DNA of 33,789 nt from assembly GCA_027486335.1 (NCBI GenBank), contig JAIXPK010000051.1, positions 1-33,789 on the forward strand, written 5' to 3'. The notes below the pieces were generated by a model. The model worked only from the letters and a program-made list of their open reading frames with translations, had not been told where the DNA came from and searched no databases. Position numbers and translations under genes: made by a program. This document shows positions 16,051 through 22,923 of this stretch, in pieces. The first letter of the stretch is position 1, and each line of letters begins with the position of its first letter. Origin of the DNA: Verrucomicrobiaceae bacterium (GTDB taxonomy: Bacteria > Verrucomicrobiota > Verrucomicrobiia > Verrucomicrobiales > V1-33).

Positions 16051-16460
16051 CATGACGCGGACACAACCCAATCCTCCACGGCGAGGCCCGGGACTCTGCC
16101 AAACTCATCAGAGTTGTGTGTCACGACGGTGAGTCCGTGAGTGAGCGCGATGCTGGCGATGATGAGATCATTGCCTCCAATGATGAGGCCTTGGGATTCC
16201 AAATCATCACGCACCCGGGCGTAGTGCCGCGCGGCGGTGACATCGAAGGGCAGGCACACCAGCGCGGAGAGGGCGGCCTCTATTTTGGCTTCGCGTTCAC
16301 TGCGCTTCTCGTAACGCCGGGCTCCGTAGAGCAATTCGGCCCAGACGACTGGACAGGTCACGATGCCACGGCGGTCTGTCACCTCCAGTTTTGCGCGCAG
16401 CATGGGGTGCCCGCCTTTGAGATAGAGAATCCAGATGTTGGTGTCGAGCAGGTAACGCAT
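16050..16460 (-). CDS. VapC-type PIN-domain ribonuclease toxin
   Basis: The 136-residue PIN domain has the classic VapC layout: MRYLLDTNIWI with D6, E42 in VWAELLYGARR, D98 in IIGGNDLIIASIA and D118 in THNSDEFGRVPGL. The four acidic residues bind the metal for RNA cleavage; known VapC toxins cut tRNA or rRNA and stop growth when the antitoxin is lost. The ATG at 16460 overlaps the TGA of the upstream antitoxin gene (TGATG), a common toxin-antitoxin arrangement; a GTG at 16463 is an alternative. The 3' end touches a copy of the intergenic direct repeat. G and C are nearly balanced, unlike neighbouring genes. Confidence 0.93.
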   Translation of the reverse strand: MRYLLDTNIWILYLKGGHPMLRAKLEVTDRRGIVTCPVVWAELLYGARRYEKRSEREAKIEAALSALVCLPFDVTAARHYARVRDDLESQGLIIGGNDLIIASIALTHGLTVVTHNSDEFGRVPGLAVEDWVVSAS

Positions 16461-16702
16461 CACCAGCGGGGCAAGGATTCCGCGGGAGGATCTTCGGGTG
16501 CTTCAAGTGGCTCCCCGGCGAAGCTGCCTTCGGTGCGGTCAAAGTAACCCACCGGCCACCCCCGGGTGTCCAGTTCCTGAGCATGGACCACACGCGTCTC
16601 GAGCAACGCCAGCGAGTCCCTGACAAGACGCTCCAGCGCCGCGGCTGAACCAGGGTCGAGCCGGGCCAGGGCGTTCTCGAGCTCAACGGAGATGGGACTC
16701 AT
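16460..16702 (-). CDS. VapB-like antitoxin
   Basis: An 80-residue protein from the ATG at 16702: a helical N-terminus (MSPISVELENALARLDPGSA, ALERLVRDSLALLETR) and a C-terminal tail WPVGYFDRTEGSFAGEPLE followed by a Pro/Glu segment. This tail has the look of antitoxins partnered with PIN toxins, where it wraps the toxin and blocks the active site. No clear DNA-binding fold is visible. The gene overlaps vapC by one base. Antitoxin and toxin are expected to be made together, with the antitoxin degraded faster. The frame upstream to 16807 is not needed. Confidence 0.8.
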   Translation of the reverse strand: MSPISVELENALARLDPGSAAALERLVRDSLALLETRVVHAQELDTRGWPVGYFDRTEGSFAGEPLEAPEDPPAESLPRW

Positions 16703-16855
16703 GGTGAAACAGTGACTTATTCCGTACGAAAGGCAACTTTTGAAACAAGGTGGCCGTCTGTCTGCGGGGGACAGGGGGTCGATTTCATTTTGGGAGGACG
16801 TCGGCACACCCGTCGGTGAGCCGCCGCAGCTGGCCAGATCTCTGGAAGTGAGGGT

Positions 16856-17635
16856 TTACGGGAGTTGGCGGGCGGGTGCCCGGCGGCGACGGGATGCGGA
16901 TGCGAGGGCGGCGGTTGCGGTGAGGAGGGCGGTGCCGGGTTCGGGGATGGCGTAGCCGTATTGGACGTGGTCTATTTGACGAACGTTGTCGATATTCAGC
17001 CGCCAGATCCCGGCAGACGCGTGGATGCCGAAGAACCGGTGCTGTCGCGTGTCGCCAGGAAAGCTGTTGGGCCGGGGTATCCACGACAGAGGATCGTAGC
17101 CGCCTTCCGTGCTTTCCGGCCCGGTGAAGGTCGCCACGCCAAACTCCACTTCACTGAACGGGTCCAGCGCTTCGGTGACAACGAAGCCAACGTATGTCGG
17201 GTATCGCCCCTGTTCATCAGGGCTGAACCGAAACTCCATCCGGCCATAAATCTGCCCTTTCGCCTGATCGAGGGTGGTCCATGTGTCACCGAGGAGACCT
17301 CTAAAATCCCCGTTCAGTCCGTCGTCAGCATCAACGGACCACGTTGTAATGACATTGCCCAGCAAACGGTGAGACCGACCTAGCTGCTGACTCCAGACTT
17401 CCATGCCGTTGACTACGTCCACGACCCGCGGCGAATCCCACGAGGTGATGTGGGGCGTGTTCAGTTGGTGGTCCTCAAAGTCCTCGAGATAAATGGTGCC
17501 TGCCTGTATCCCCGGAAAAAACGGGCTGTCTGCAGCGCTGAAATAAGGCAACTCTTCGTAGAAAACTACAGCCGCGCTTGCCTCCGCCACAGGCATACCG
17601 AGGCAGCCGATCGATAACAATAGGTGCGTTTTCAT
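16856..17635 (-). CDS. PEP-CTERM sorted secreted protein, paralogue A
   Basis: The 259-residue protein has a signal peptide (MKTHLLLSIGCLGMPVAEAS) and a C-terminal PEP-CTERM tail: AIPEPGTALLTATAALASAS, then RRRRAPA. PEP-CTERM tails are recognised by an exosortase and removed on the way to the surface or matrix. The body contains FFPGIQAGTIYLEDFEDHQL, VDADDGLNGDFRG and a final DHVQYGY strand, all with counterparts in paralogue B. The fold looks beta-rich, like lectin or PEP-CTERM jelly-roll domains, but no ligand is known. The last 105 bases are 96% identical to those of paralogue B while the rest is diverged. No Shine-Dalgarno site is seen. MKTHLL is preferred over the upstream in-frame start at 17656. 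Confidence 0.87.
   Translation of the reverse strand: MKTHLLLSIGCLGMPVAEASAAVVFYEELPYFSAADSPFFPGIQAGTIYLEDFEDHQLNTPHITSWDSPRVVDVVNGMEVWSQQLGRSHRLLGNVITTWSVDADDGLNGDFRGLLGDTWTTLDQAKGQIYGRMEFRFSPDEQGRYPTYVGFVVTEALDPFSEVEFGVATFTGPESTEGGYDPLSWIPRPNSFPGDTRQHRFFGIHASAGIWRLNIDNVRQIDHVQYGYAIPEPGTALLTATAALASASRRRRAPARQLP
16868..16972. repeat. Duplicated PEP-CTERM tail segment, copy A
   Basis: These 105 bases match 17709-17813 with 4 mismatches and no gaps. They encode the DHVQYGYAIPEPGTALL region and Arg-rich tail. Similarity drops sharply upstream in the gene. The segment is G-rich on the plus strand (16861-16920: 35 G, 13 C), while the gene body is balanced. Confidence 0.85.
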
Positions 17636-17660
17636 GATGTCAGTCGGCAAGATCACGGGC

Positions 17661-18476
17661 CTAGGTCGAGTGTAAATGCCCAGACATCTGGATGTCGCGG
17701 GAGTGGGCGCGGGCGGGTGCCCGCCGGCGACGGGATGCGGCGGCGAGGGCGGCGGTTGCGGTCAGGAGGGCGGTGCCGGGTTCGGGGATGGCGTAGCCGT
17801 ATTGGACGTGGTCAACGTAGAGGCGTTGGTTGAAATCGGACGCAATGGCACCGATTCCCTGCGGGGCATAGACTCCGACAAACTGAAACTCACCCCACTC
17901 CAAAATGTAACGATAGTTAGCCAGAAGGTTTCCTGACGGATCGTAGGCGGCGAATGTCGCGTCCGATTGATCCAGGGTATCCATGACCCATCCGGCATGA
18001 GTTGGAAACCGACCCTCAGCATCTCGGCTGAACTCTGCCCTGATGGTGTGTGTGTTGCCAGCTGCGAAATACACGAATCCGAAATCATTGTCGGTTCCAT
18101 TGCCTAGCACCCCGTCGTCTTCATCGACGCTGGAGCCATCCAGCAGGAAACCGCTGGTCATGGCGAGGCCCGGGGTATTGACGAGGCCGTCTTCGAAGTC
18201 CTCGACGTAGATGCTGCCCTGCCGGATGCCGGCGGCCCAGGGGCTATCGCTGCGTTGGGCGTAGGGGTAGCGCTTCGAGTCGAACAGGACTTCAAAAGGA
18301 TCCGGTATGACGAGAGCGCTCGAATAGGGAACGTAGAGGGTGACGCCCGGAGCAGTCGAACAGCTTCCTGCGGTGAAGCTGTAGTTTGGCGGCATGCCGG
18401 CGACAGAGCACGCGGCCTGCGTGCGGACGGTGCCTCCCATGGCGAACGCGATGAGGGCGGTGAGGAGCGGCTTCAT
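17661..18476 (-). CDS. PEP-CTERM sorted secreted protein, paralogue B
   Basis: The 271-residue protein has a signal peptide (MKPLLTALIAFAMGGTVRTQ, cleaved near AAC) and a PEP-CTERM tail AIPEPGTALLTATAALAAAS followed by RRRRAPA, then an unusual extra 15-residue end (HSRDIQMSGHLHST). The body shares with paralogue A the pattern SPWAAGIRQGSIYVEDFEDG, VDEDDGVLGNGTDND, an AEFSRDAEGRFPTHAGWV strand and DHVQYGY. It is expected to be exported and sorted by an exosortase, which is not in this window. It lies upstream of paralogue A, with 25 bases between the genes, so the pair arose by tandem duplication. The extended frame to 18779 runs through repeats and is rejected. Confidence 0.87.
   Translation of the reverse strand: MKPLLTALIAFAMGGTVRTQAACSVAGMPPNYSFTAGSCSTAPGVTLYVPYSSALVIPDPFEVLFDSKRYPYAQRSDSPWAAGIRQGSIYVEDFEDGLVNTPGLAMTSGFLLDGSSVDEDDGVLGNGTDNDFGFVYFAAGNTHTIRAEFSRDAEGRFPTHAGWVMDTLDQSDATFAAYDPSGNLLANYRYILEWGEFQFVGVYAPQGIGAIASDFNQRLYVDHVQYGYAIPEPGTALLTATAALAAASRRRRAPARAHSRDIQMSGHLHST
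17709..17813. repeat. Duplicated PEP-CTERM tail segment, copy B
   Basis: Second copy of the 105-base segment at 16868-16972, same orientation, 101 of 105 positions identical. It encodes the final strand, the PEP motif, the membrane helix and the Arg cluster of paralogue B. Confidence 0.85.
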
Positions 18477-18539
18477 GGAGCGGGCGGGTAGAGGTTCTGG
18501 GCGCGGAGGAGGTGAGGCGTACAAGCCTAGCGCTGGGCG

Positions 18540-18862
18540 AGGGTGGTGCAAGTGGCCGGGCCTCTGGGAGGTCGTGGGCTGTGTTCTCGCGCCCCGTTGG
18601 GGCGCCGGGATATATAGTCGGGGTATCCCAGGGCCTTCGCTTTGCTTCGTCCCTGGGCTAGGCTCTTGGGGCCCGTTGGGCCGGGGGGCGGGCGTGTGGG
18701 GAGAGGGGTGCGGGAGGGTGTTGGTGCGGGGGGCTGATGCCGGGACGGAGGCATTACGGGTTGGCTCGGTCGGAGACAAGGCCGGGACGGCCTTGCTACG
18801 GCGCGGGGCCGATGGTGGTTTGCTGGGGCAGCGACAAGGGCGGGACGCCCTTGCTGCGGGTG
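18540..18862. repeat. Compound palindromic intergenic repeat region
   Basis: The gap of about 510 bases between ald and the PEP-CTERM gene (18477-18990) holds no supported gene but much structure. From left: the 36-base unit also found at 16015; hairpin GCGCCCC-GTT-GGGGCGC (18589-18605); a stem CCCAGGG/CCCTGGG (18627-18657); hairpin GGCCC-GTT-GGGCC (18670-18682); the 16-mer ggctcggtcggagaca (18763-18778); and two palindromic repeat copies at 18774-18802 and 18828-18859. The rest of the gap is G-rich without visible features. Confidence 0.8.
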
Positions 18863-18990
18863 GGGGCGGGTACGGGATGGGGCGGGGGCGGGTGAGGGGC
18901 TTGCTAACTCGCTAGCGCTCGTCGACGCGGACGAGGAAGCAGCTGCATCGGTGCGGGGAGACGAGGCTGGGGGGGCGGGGTTAAGGAGTG

Positions 18991-20109
18991 TCAGGCGAGG
19001 AGGTTGTGGATGTCTGAGAATGGGAGGTTGTGGGCGTCGGCGACTGGTTTGCAGGTGAGGTGGCCGTTGAAGGTATTGATGCCTGAGAGGAGTTCTGGTT
19101 TGAGGCGGCAGGCTTCGGGGAGGCCGTGGTCGGCGAGGAGGCCGAGGTAGCGGTGGGTGGCGTTGGTGAGAGCCTGGGTGGCGGTGCGAGCGTAGGCTCC
19201 GGGCATGTTGGCGACGCAGTAGTGGATGACGCCTTCTTCGGTGTAGGTGGGTGCGGCGTGGGTGGTGGGTCTGGTGGTTTCTGCGCAGCCGCCCTGATCG
19301 ACGGCGATGTCGACGAGGACGCTGCCTTCGGGCATGGCGCGGAGCATTTCGCGGGTGATGAGTTTGGGGGCGCGTGCGCCGGGGACGAGGACGGCACCGA
19401 TGACGAGGTCGGTGCGTGGGAGGAGGTCGAGGAGGCTGGCTGGGCTGGAGTAGAGCGTGTGAGCGGTGTGCATGGTGATGTCGAGGAAGCGCATGCGGTC
19501 CATGTCGACTTCCATGATGGTGACATCGGCTCCGAGGCCTGTGGCGATGCGAGCGGCGTTGATGCCTGCGGTGCCGCCGCCGAGGACGACGACCTTGCCT
19601 GGGAGGACGCCGGGGACCCCGCTGAGGAGTGTGCCGCGGCCGCCCTGGTGGCGGGCGAGGTGATAGGCACCGACCATGACGGACATGCAGCCGGCGATTT
19701 CGCTCATGGGTTCGAGGAGCGGGAGCCGGTGGTGGAGTTCGACGGTTTCGTAGGCGATGGCGGTGGCGCCGGTGTGGAGGAGGGCCTCGGTGAGTTCCTT
19801 TGAGGCGGCGAGGTGGAGGTAGGTGAAGAGGAGCTGGCCCTTGCGGAGGAGGGCGAGTTCGGAGGGCTGGGGCTCCTTGACTTTGACGATGATGTCGGCG
19901 GCGGCGAAGACCTCGGCGGGGTTGCTAGCGATGGTGCAGCCTGCGGCGAGGTATTCGGAGGTGGGGAAGCCGGCGCCTTGCCCGGCGTCGGATTCGACGA
20001 TGACCTGGTGGCCCTGGCGGATGAGCTGCCATGCGGCCGAGGGGGTGAGGGCGATGCGGTTTTCCTGAGCTTTGATTTCGCGTGGGACGCCGATGCAGGT
20101 GCGGTTCAT
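18991..20109 (-). CDS. ald: Alanine dehydrogenase
   Basis: This enzyme interconverts L-alanine and pyruvate plus ammonia with NAD. The 372-residue protein starts MNRTCIGVPREIKAQENRIA, a family signature, and shows the substrate-site region around VKVKEPQPSELALL and YLHLAASKELTEALL. It has the NAD-binding glycine motif VVVLGGGTAGINAARIATGL (about 167-187) and C-terminal VANMPGAYARTATQALTNAT, both diagnostic of Ald. The length matches the usual ~370. The frame upstream to 20439 is an Arg/Pro-rich shadow. It is the last gene of a run of same-strand genes, 65 bases after the second ABC ATPase gene, so it may be co-transcribed with the importer and deaminate imported or derived alanine. That link is inference. 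Confidence 0.96.
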   Translation of the reverse strand: MNRTCIGVPREIKAQENRIALTPSAAWQLIRQGHQVIVESDAGQGAGFPTSEYLAAGCTIASNPAEVFAAADIIVKVKEPQPSELALLRKGQLLFTYLHLAASKELTEALLHTGATAIAYETVELHHRLPLLEPMSEIAGCMSVMVGAYHLARHQGGRGTLLSGVPGVLPGKVVVLGGGTAGINAARIATGLGADVTIMEVDMDRMRFLDITMHTAHTLYSSPASLLDLLPRTDLVIGAVLVPGARAPKLITREMLRAMPEGSVLVDIAVDQGGCAETTRPTTHAAPTYTEEGVIHYCVANMPGAYARTATQALTNATHRYLGLLADHGLPEACRLKPELLSGINTFNGHLTCKPVADAHNLPFSDIHNLLA

Positions 20110-20174
20110 GGCGCGAGGGTAGCGCCGGGCGCGGGATCCGCAATCGCGGAGGCGGGGGAGGGAGCTGGGAGGGA

Positions 20175-21233
20175 TCAGGGCCGGAGGATCATGACATCGT
20201 CCGGGGAGGCGGTGAGGTGGACGGCGTCGGGGCCGGAGGGGCGGAGGCCGGCGGGATTGAGTTCGGCGAGTCGGAAGGAGGAGGGGCCGGCGGTGACGGA
20301 GTACTGGGCAAGTTCGCCGAGGTAGATGCTTTCGGTGAGGGTTCCGGAGAGCGAGTTGAGGTCGGCTGGGGCGGGGGAGAAGCGGAGACTTTCGGGGCGG
20401 ACGCAGAGGACGACGGCGTCGCCGGTGGCGGGTTGCCATGAGGGGTCGGTGAGGCGACCGTTCCAGAGACCGTGAGGGGATTGGACGGATCCTTGGCCTT
20501 GATAGGAGCCCTGGAAGAAGTTGGCTTCGCCGATGAAGGAGGCGACGCCGGTGGAGAGGGGGGCGCGGTAGACCTCGCGAGGGGAACCGACCTGACTGAT
20601 GAGGCCTTTTTCCATGACGGCCATGCGGTCGGCGAGGTGGAGGGCTTCTTTCTGGTCGTGGGTGACGTAGACGGCGGTGAGGCCGAACTGGTTGCAGATG
20701 CGGCGGATTTCGCCGCGCATGTCGAGGCGGAGTTTGGCGTCGAGGTTGGAGAGAGGTTCGTCGAGGAGGAGACAGTCAGGTCTGACGGCGAGGGATCGGG
20801 CGAGGGCGACGCGTTGTTGTTGGCCGCCGGAGAGCTGGTTGATGCGGCGTTCGCCGAGGTGGCCCATCTGGACCATGTGGAGGGCTTCGCGGACGCGGGA
20901 GACGATGTCTGGTTTGGGGAGTTTGCGTTCCTGGAGGCCGAAGGCGACGTTTTCAGCGACGCTGAGGTGAGGCCAGAGGGCGTAGCTCTGGAACATCATG
21001 GCGGTGTTGCGGCGGTGGGCGGGGACGCCTGACATGTCGCGGTCGCCGAAGTGGATGGTGCCGCTGTCCTGCTGATAGAAGCCAGCGAGGTGGCGGAGGA
21101 GCGTGGTTTTTCCGCAGCCTGAGGGGCCGAGGAGGAAGAACATTTCGGCGGCGGCGATGGTCAGGGAGACATCGTGGAGGACCCTTGTACCGTCGAAGGA
21201 TTTGGAGAGGTGGCGGATCGAGATGGGGACCAT
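20175..21233 (-). CDS. ABC importer ATP-binding protein (PotA/FbpC type), second ATPase of the operon
   Basis: The 352-residue ATPase has Walker A GPSGCGKTT (36-44), Q loop MMFQSYALWPHL, signature LSGGQQQRVALARSL, Walker B CLLLDEPLSNLD and switch His in VYVTHDQKEA. A C-terminal TOBE-like regulatory region (about 245-352) includes VLCVRPESLRFS. This layout is typical of importers for polyamines, Fe3+ or similar solutes. It follows the second permease gene by 68 bases. The operon already contains one ATPase at 22920-24002, so two different ATPases serve one permease pair, or this one pairs with a permease elsewhere. The start at 21233 is the first Met of the conserved domain; the larger frame to 22211 is a shadow across the permease. 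Confidence 0.93.
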   Translation of the reverse strand: MVPISIRHLSKSFDGTRVLHDVSLTIAAAEMFFLLGPSGCGKTTLLRHLAGFYQQDSGTIHFGDRDMSGVPAHRRNTAMMFQSYALWPHLSVAENVAFGLQERKLPKPDIVSRVREALHMVQMGHLGERRINQLSGGQQQRVALARSLAVRPDCLLLDEPLSNLDAKLRLDMRGEIRRICNQFGLTAVYVTHDQKEALHLADRMAVMEKGLISQVGSPREVYRAPLSTGVASFIGEANFFQGSYQGQGSVQSPHGLWNGRLTDPSWQPATGDAVVLCVRPESLRFSPAPADLNSLSGTLTESIYLGELAQYSVTAGPSSFRLAELNPAGLRPSGPDAVHLTASPDDVMILRP

Positions 21234-21301
21234 GCGCTGGGGACGGTGGAGAAGGGCTGGGTGGGTGTACGCGCCGGAGCGGTTGAATGCAAGCCGTGGG
21301 G

Positions 21302-22102
21302 TCAGCGGCGGCGCTGGAGGAGGATGGCAGCGGCGGCGAGGCAGGCGGAGAGGGCGAGGAGAGCGGAGGCGAGGGCGTTGATTTCCGGGGTGAAGGTTTT
21401 GCGGATGAGGCTGGCGGTTTCGATGGGGACGGTGCTGGAGCCTGGGCCGGAGAGGAAGCTGCTGATGACGTATTCGTCGAGAGAGACCCCGATGGCGAGG
21501 AGGGCGCCGCCGGCGATGGCTGGCCAGAGGTGGGGGAAGAGGATGAGGCGGAGGGCGGAGGTGGTGGAAGCGCCGAGGTCGCGGGCGGCGTCGAGGAGAC
21601 GCCAGTCGAAGCGGTCGAGTCGGGCGGAGACGAGGAGGAAGACGTAGGCGAGGGAGAGGAGACTGTGGCCGAGGATCATGGGGGTGAGGCCTGGGGCGAG
21701 TGCGAAGGCGGTGAGGCACCAGAGTTTGAGGGCGAGGGCGACGACGACGTCGGGGGCGATGATGGGGAGGAGGAGGGAGGCGGCGACGCGGGTGCGGTGG
21801 CGGCGGAGGGAGGCGTGGCCGATGGCGGCGGGGACGCCGAGGAGGAGGCCGATGGCGGTGGAGATGGCGGCGACGAGAGCGGAGTTGCCGGCGGCGCGGA
21901 GGAGACGGGCGTTTTCGGAGAGCTGGGCGTACCACTTGGTGGTGAAGCCGCCCCATTGCATGGCGGACGGGCTGTTGCTGAAGCTGAAGACGATGAGGGT
22001 GAGGACGGGGAGGTAGAGGAAGACGAGGACGGCGGCGGTGTGGAGGCGGAGCCACCATGGGAGGTGGCGGAGGAGAGCCGGGTGGGTGGTTAGGGCGTTC
22101 AT
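21302..22102 (-). CDS. ABC importer permease, PotC-like
   Basis: The 266-residue inner membrane protein has about six helices: LHTAAVLVFLYLPVLTLIVF, NSALVAAISTAIGLLLGVPA, VAASLLLPIIAPDVVVALAL, MILGHSLLSLAYVFLLVSA, WPAIAGGALLAIGVSLDEYV and LASALLALSACLAAAAIL. The EAA-type loop that contacts the ATPase is LDAARDLGASTTSALRLILF, leading to LFPHLWPAI. FSFSNSPSAMQWGGFTTKWY near the start is typical of PotC/spermidine-type permeases. The start codon overlaps the stop of the PotB-like gene by 4 bases (ATGA), so translation is coupled. Substrate is undetermined from the permease alone. Confidence 0.93.
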   Translation of the reverse strand: MNALTTHPALLRHLPWWLRLHTAAVLVFLYLPVLTLIVFSFSNSPSAMQWGGFTTKWYAQLSENARLLRAAGNSALVAAISTAIGLLLGVPAAIGHASLRRHRTRVAASLLLPIIAPDVVVALALKLWCLTAFALAPGLTPMILGHSLLSLAYVFLLVSARLDRFDWRLLDAARDLGASTTSALRLILFPHLWPAIAGGALLAIGVSLDEYVISSFLSGPGSSTVPIETASLIRKTFTPEINALASALLALSACLAAAAILLQRRR

Positions 22103-22923
22103 GCGCGGGAATTGCGGTCGAGCCTGAGGGAGAGGGCGAGGCCTGCGAGCATGAGGAGGATGACGAGGATGGAGAGGGCGGCACCGCCTGGCCAGTCGTG
22201 GTTCTGGCCAACGAAGCGCTGGCTGATGAGTGTGCCTGCGAGGAGGTTTTTGGAGCCGCCGAGGAGGTCCGGGATGATGAACGTGCCGACGGCCTGGATG
22301 AAGACGAGGATGGCTCCTGCGGCGATGCCTGGGGTGACGAGCGGGAGGATGATGTGGCGGAGGATGGCGCGTGGGGGAGCGCCGAGGTCGGCGGCGGCTT
22401 CGATGAGTCTGGGGTCGGTGCGGGCGAGGGCGGAGACGACTGGCCAGACCATGAAGGGGAGGAAGTAGTAGACCATGCCGAGGAGACTGGCGGCTGGGGA
22501 GTAGAGCCATTGACCGCCTTCCGGGACGAGGTGGAGAGCGGCGAGGGCGCGGCCGGCGAGACCGTCGCGGGCGAGGAGACTCATCCATGAGTAGACAAGG
22601 ACGAGAGAGTTAGCGGCGAGCGGGAGCATGACGAGGGCGAGGATCGTGCGGCCGGTGCGCTGGGAGGAGCGGCTGATGAGCCATGCGGTGGGGAGGCCGG
22701 CGGCGAGGGTGCCAAAAGTTGTCAGGGCGGCCATGATGAGCGTGCGGGTGAGGACCTTGAGGACGCCGGGGTCGAGGAGACTGCGCCATGCGTCTGGTGA
22801 GAAGGACCAGACGATGGGTTGGCCGCGCTGGGCGAAGGAGGCGGCGACGGTCATGAGGAGCGGGGCGGCGAACCAGAGGGCGAGCCATGAGAGGGCCGGG
22901 GCGAGGAGGGGCCGGGGCTTCAT
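22099..22923 (-). CDS. ABC importer permease, PotB-like
   Basis: The 274-residue inner membrane protein has about six helices, beginning ALSWLALWFAAPLLMTVAAS and including VLTRTLIMAALTTFGTLAAG, ILALVMLPLAANSLVLVYSW and ALSILVILLMLAGLALSLRL. The EAA loop is LIEAAADLGAPPRAILRHII. A spermidine/putrescine-type pattern is seen in VWSFSPDAWRSLLDPGVLKV and FIIPDLLGGSKNLLAGTLIS. It overlaps the upstream ATPase gene and the downstream permease gene by 4 bases each, so the three form one translational unit. The extended frame to 23244 is Arg/Pro-rich and crosses the ATPase gene. Confidence 0.93.
   Translation of the reverse strand: MKPRPLLAPALSWLALWFAAPLLMTVAASFAQRGQPIVWSFSPDAWRSLLDPGVLKVLTRTLIMAALTTFGTLAAGLPTAWLISRSSQRTGRTILALVMLPLAANSLVLVYSWMSLLARDGLAGRALAALHLVPEGGQWLYSPAASLLGMVYYFLPFMVWPVVSALARTDPRLIEAAADLGAPPRAILRHIILPLVTPGIAAGAILVFIQAVGTFIIPDLLGGSKNLLAGTLISQRFVGQNHDWPGGAALSILVILLMLAGLALSLRLDRNSRA

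Noticed and set aside
18540..18862. CRISPR array considered for the repeated units
   Set aside because: Units are unequal, palindromic and irregularly spaced, with no cas genes; they fit REP-like elements.
18527..18915. Short frames across the region between ald and the PEP-CTERM gene
   Set aside because: They run through hairpins and repeats and have no conserved character.
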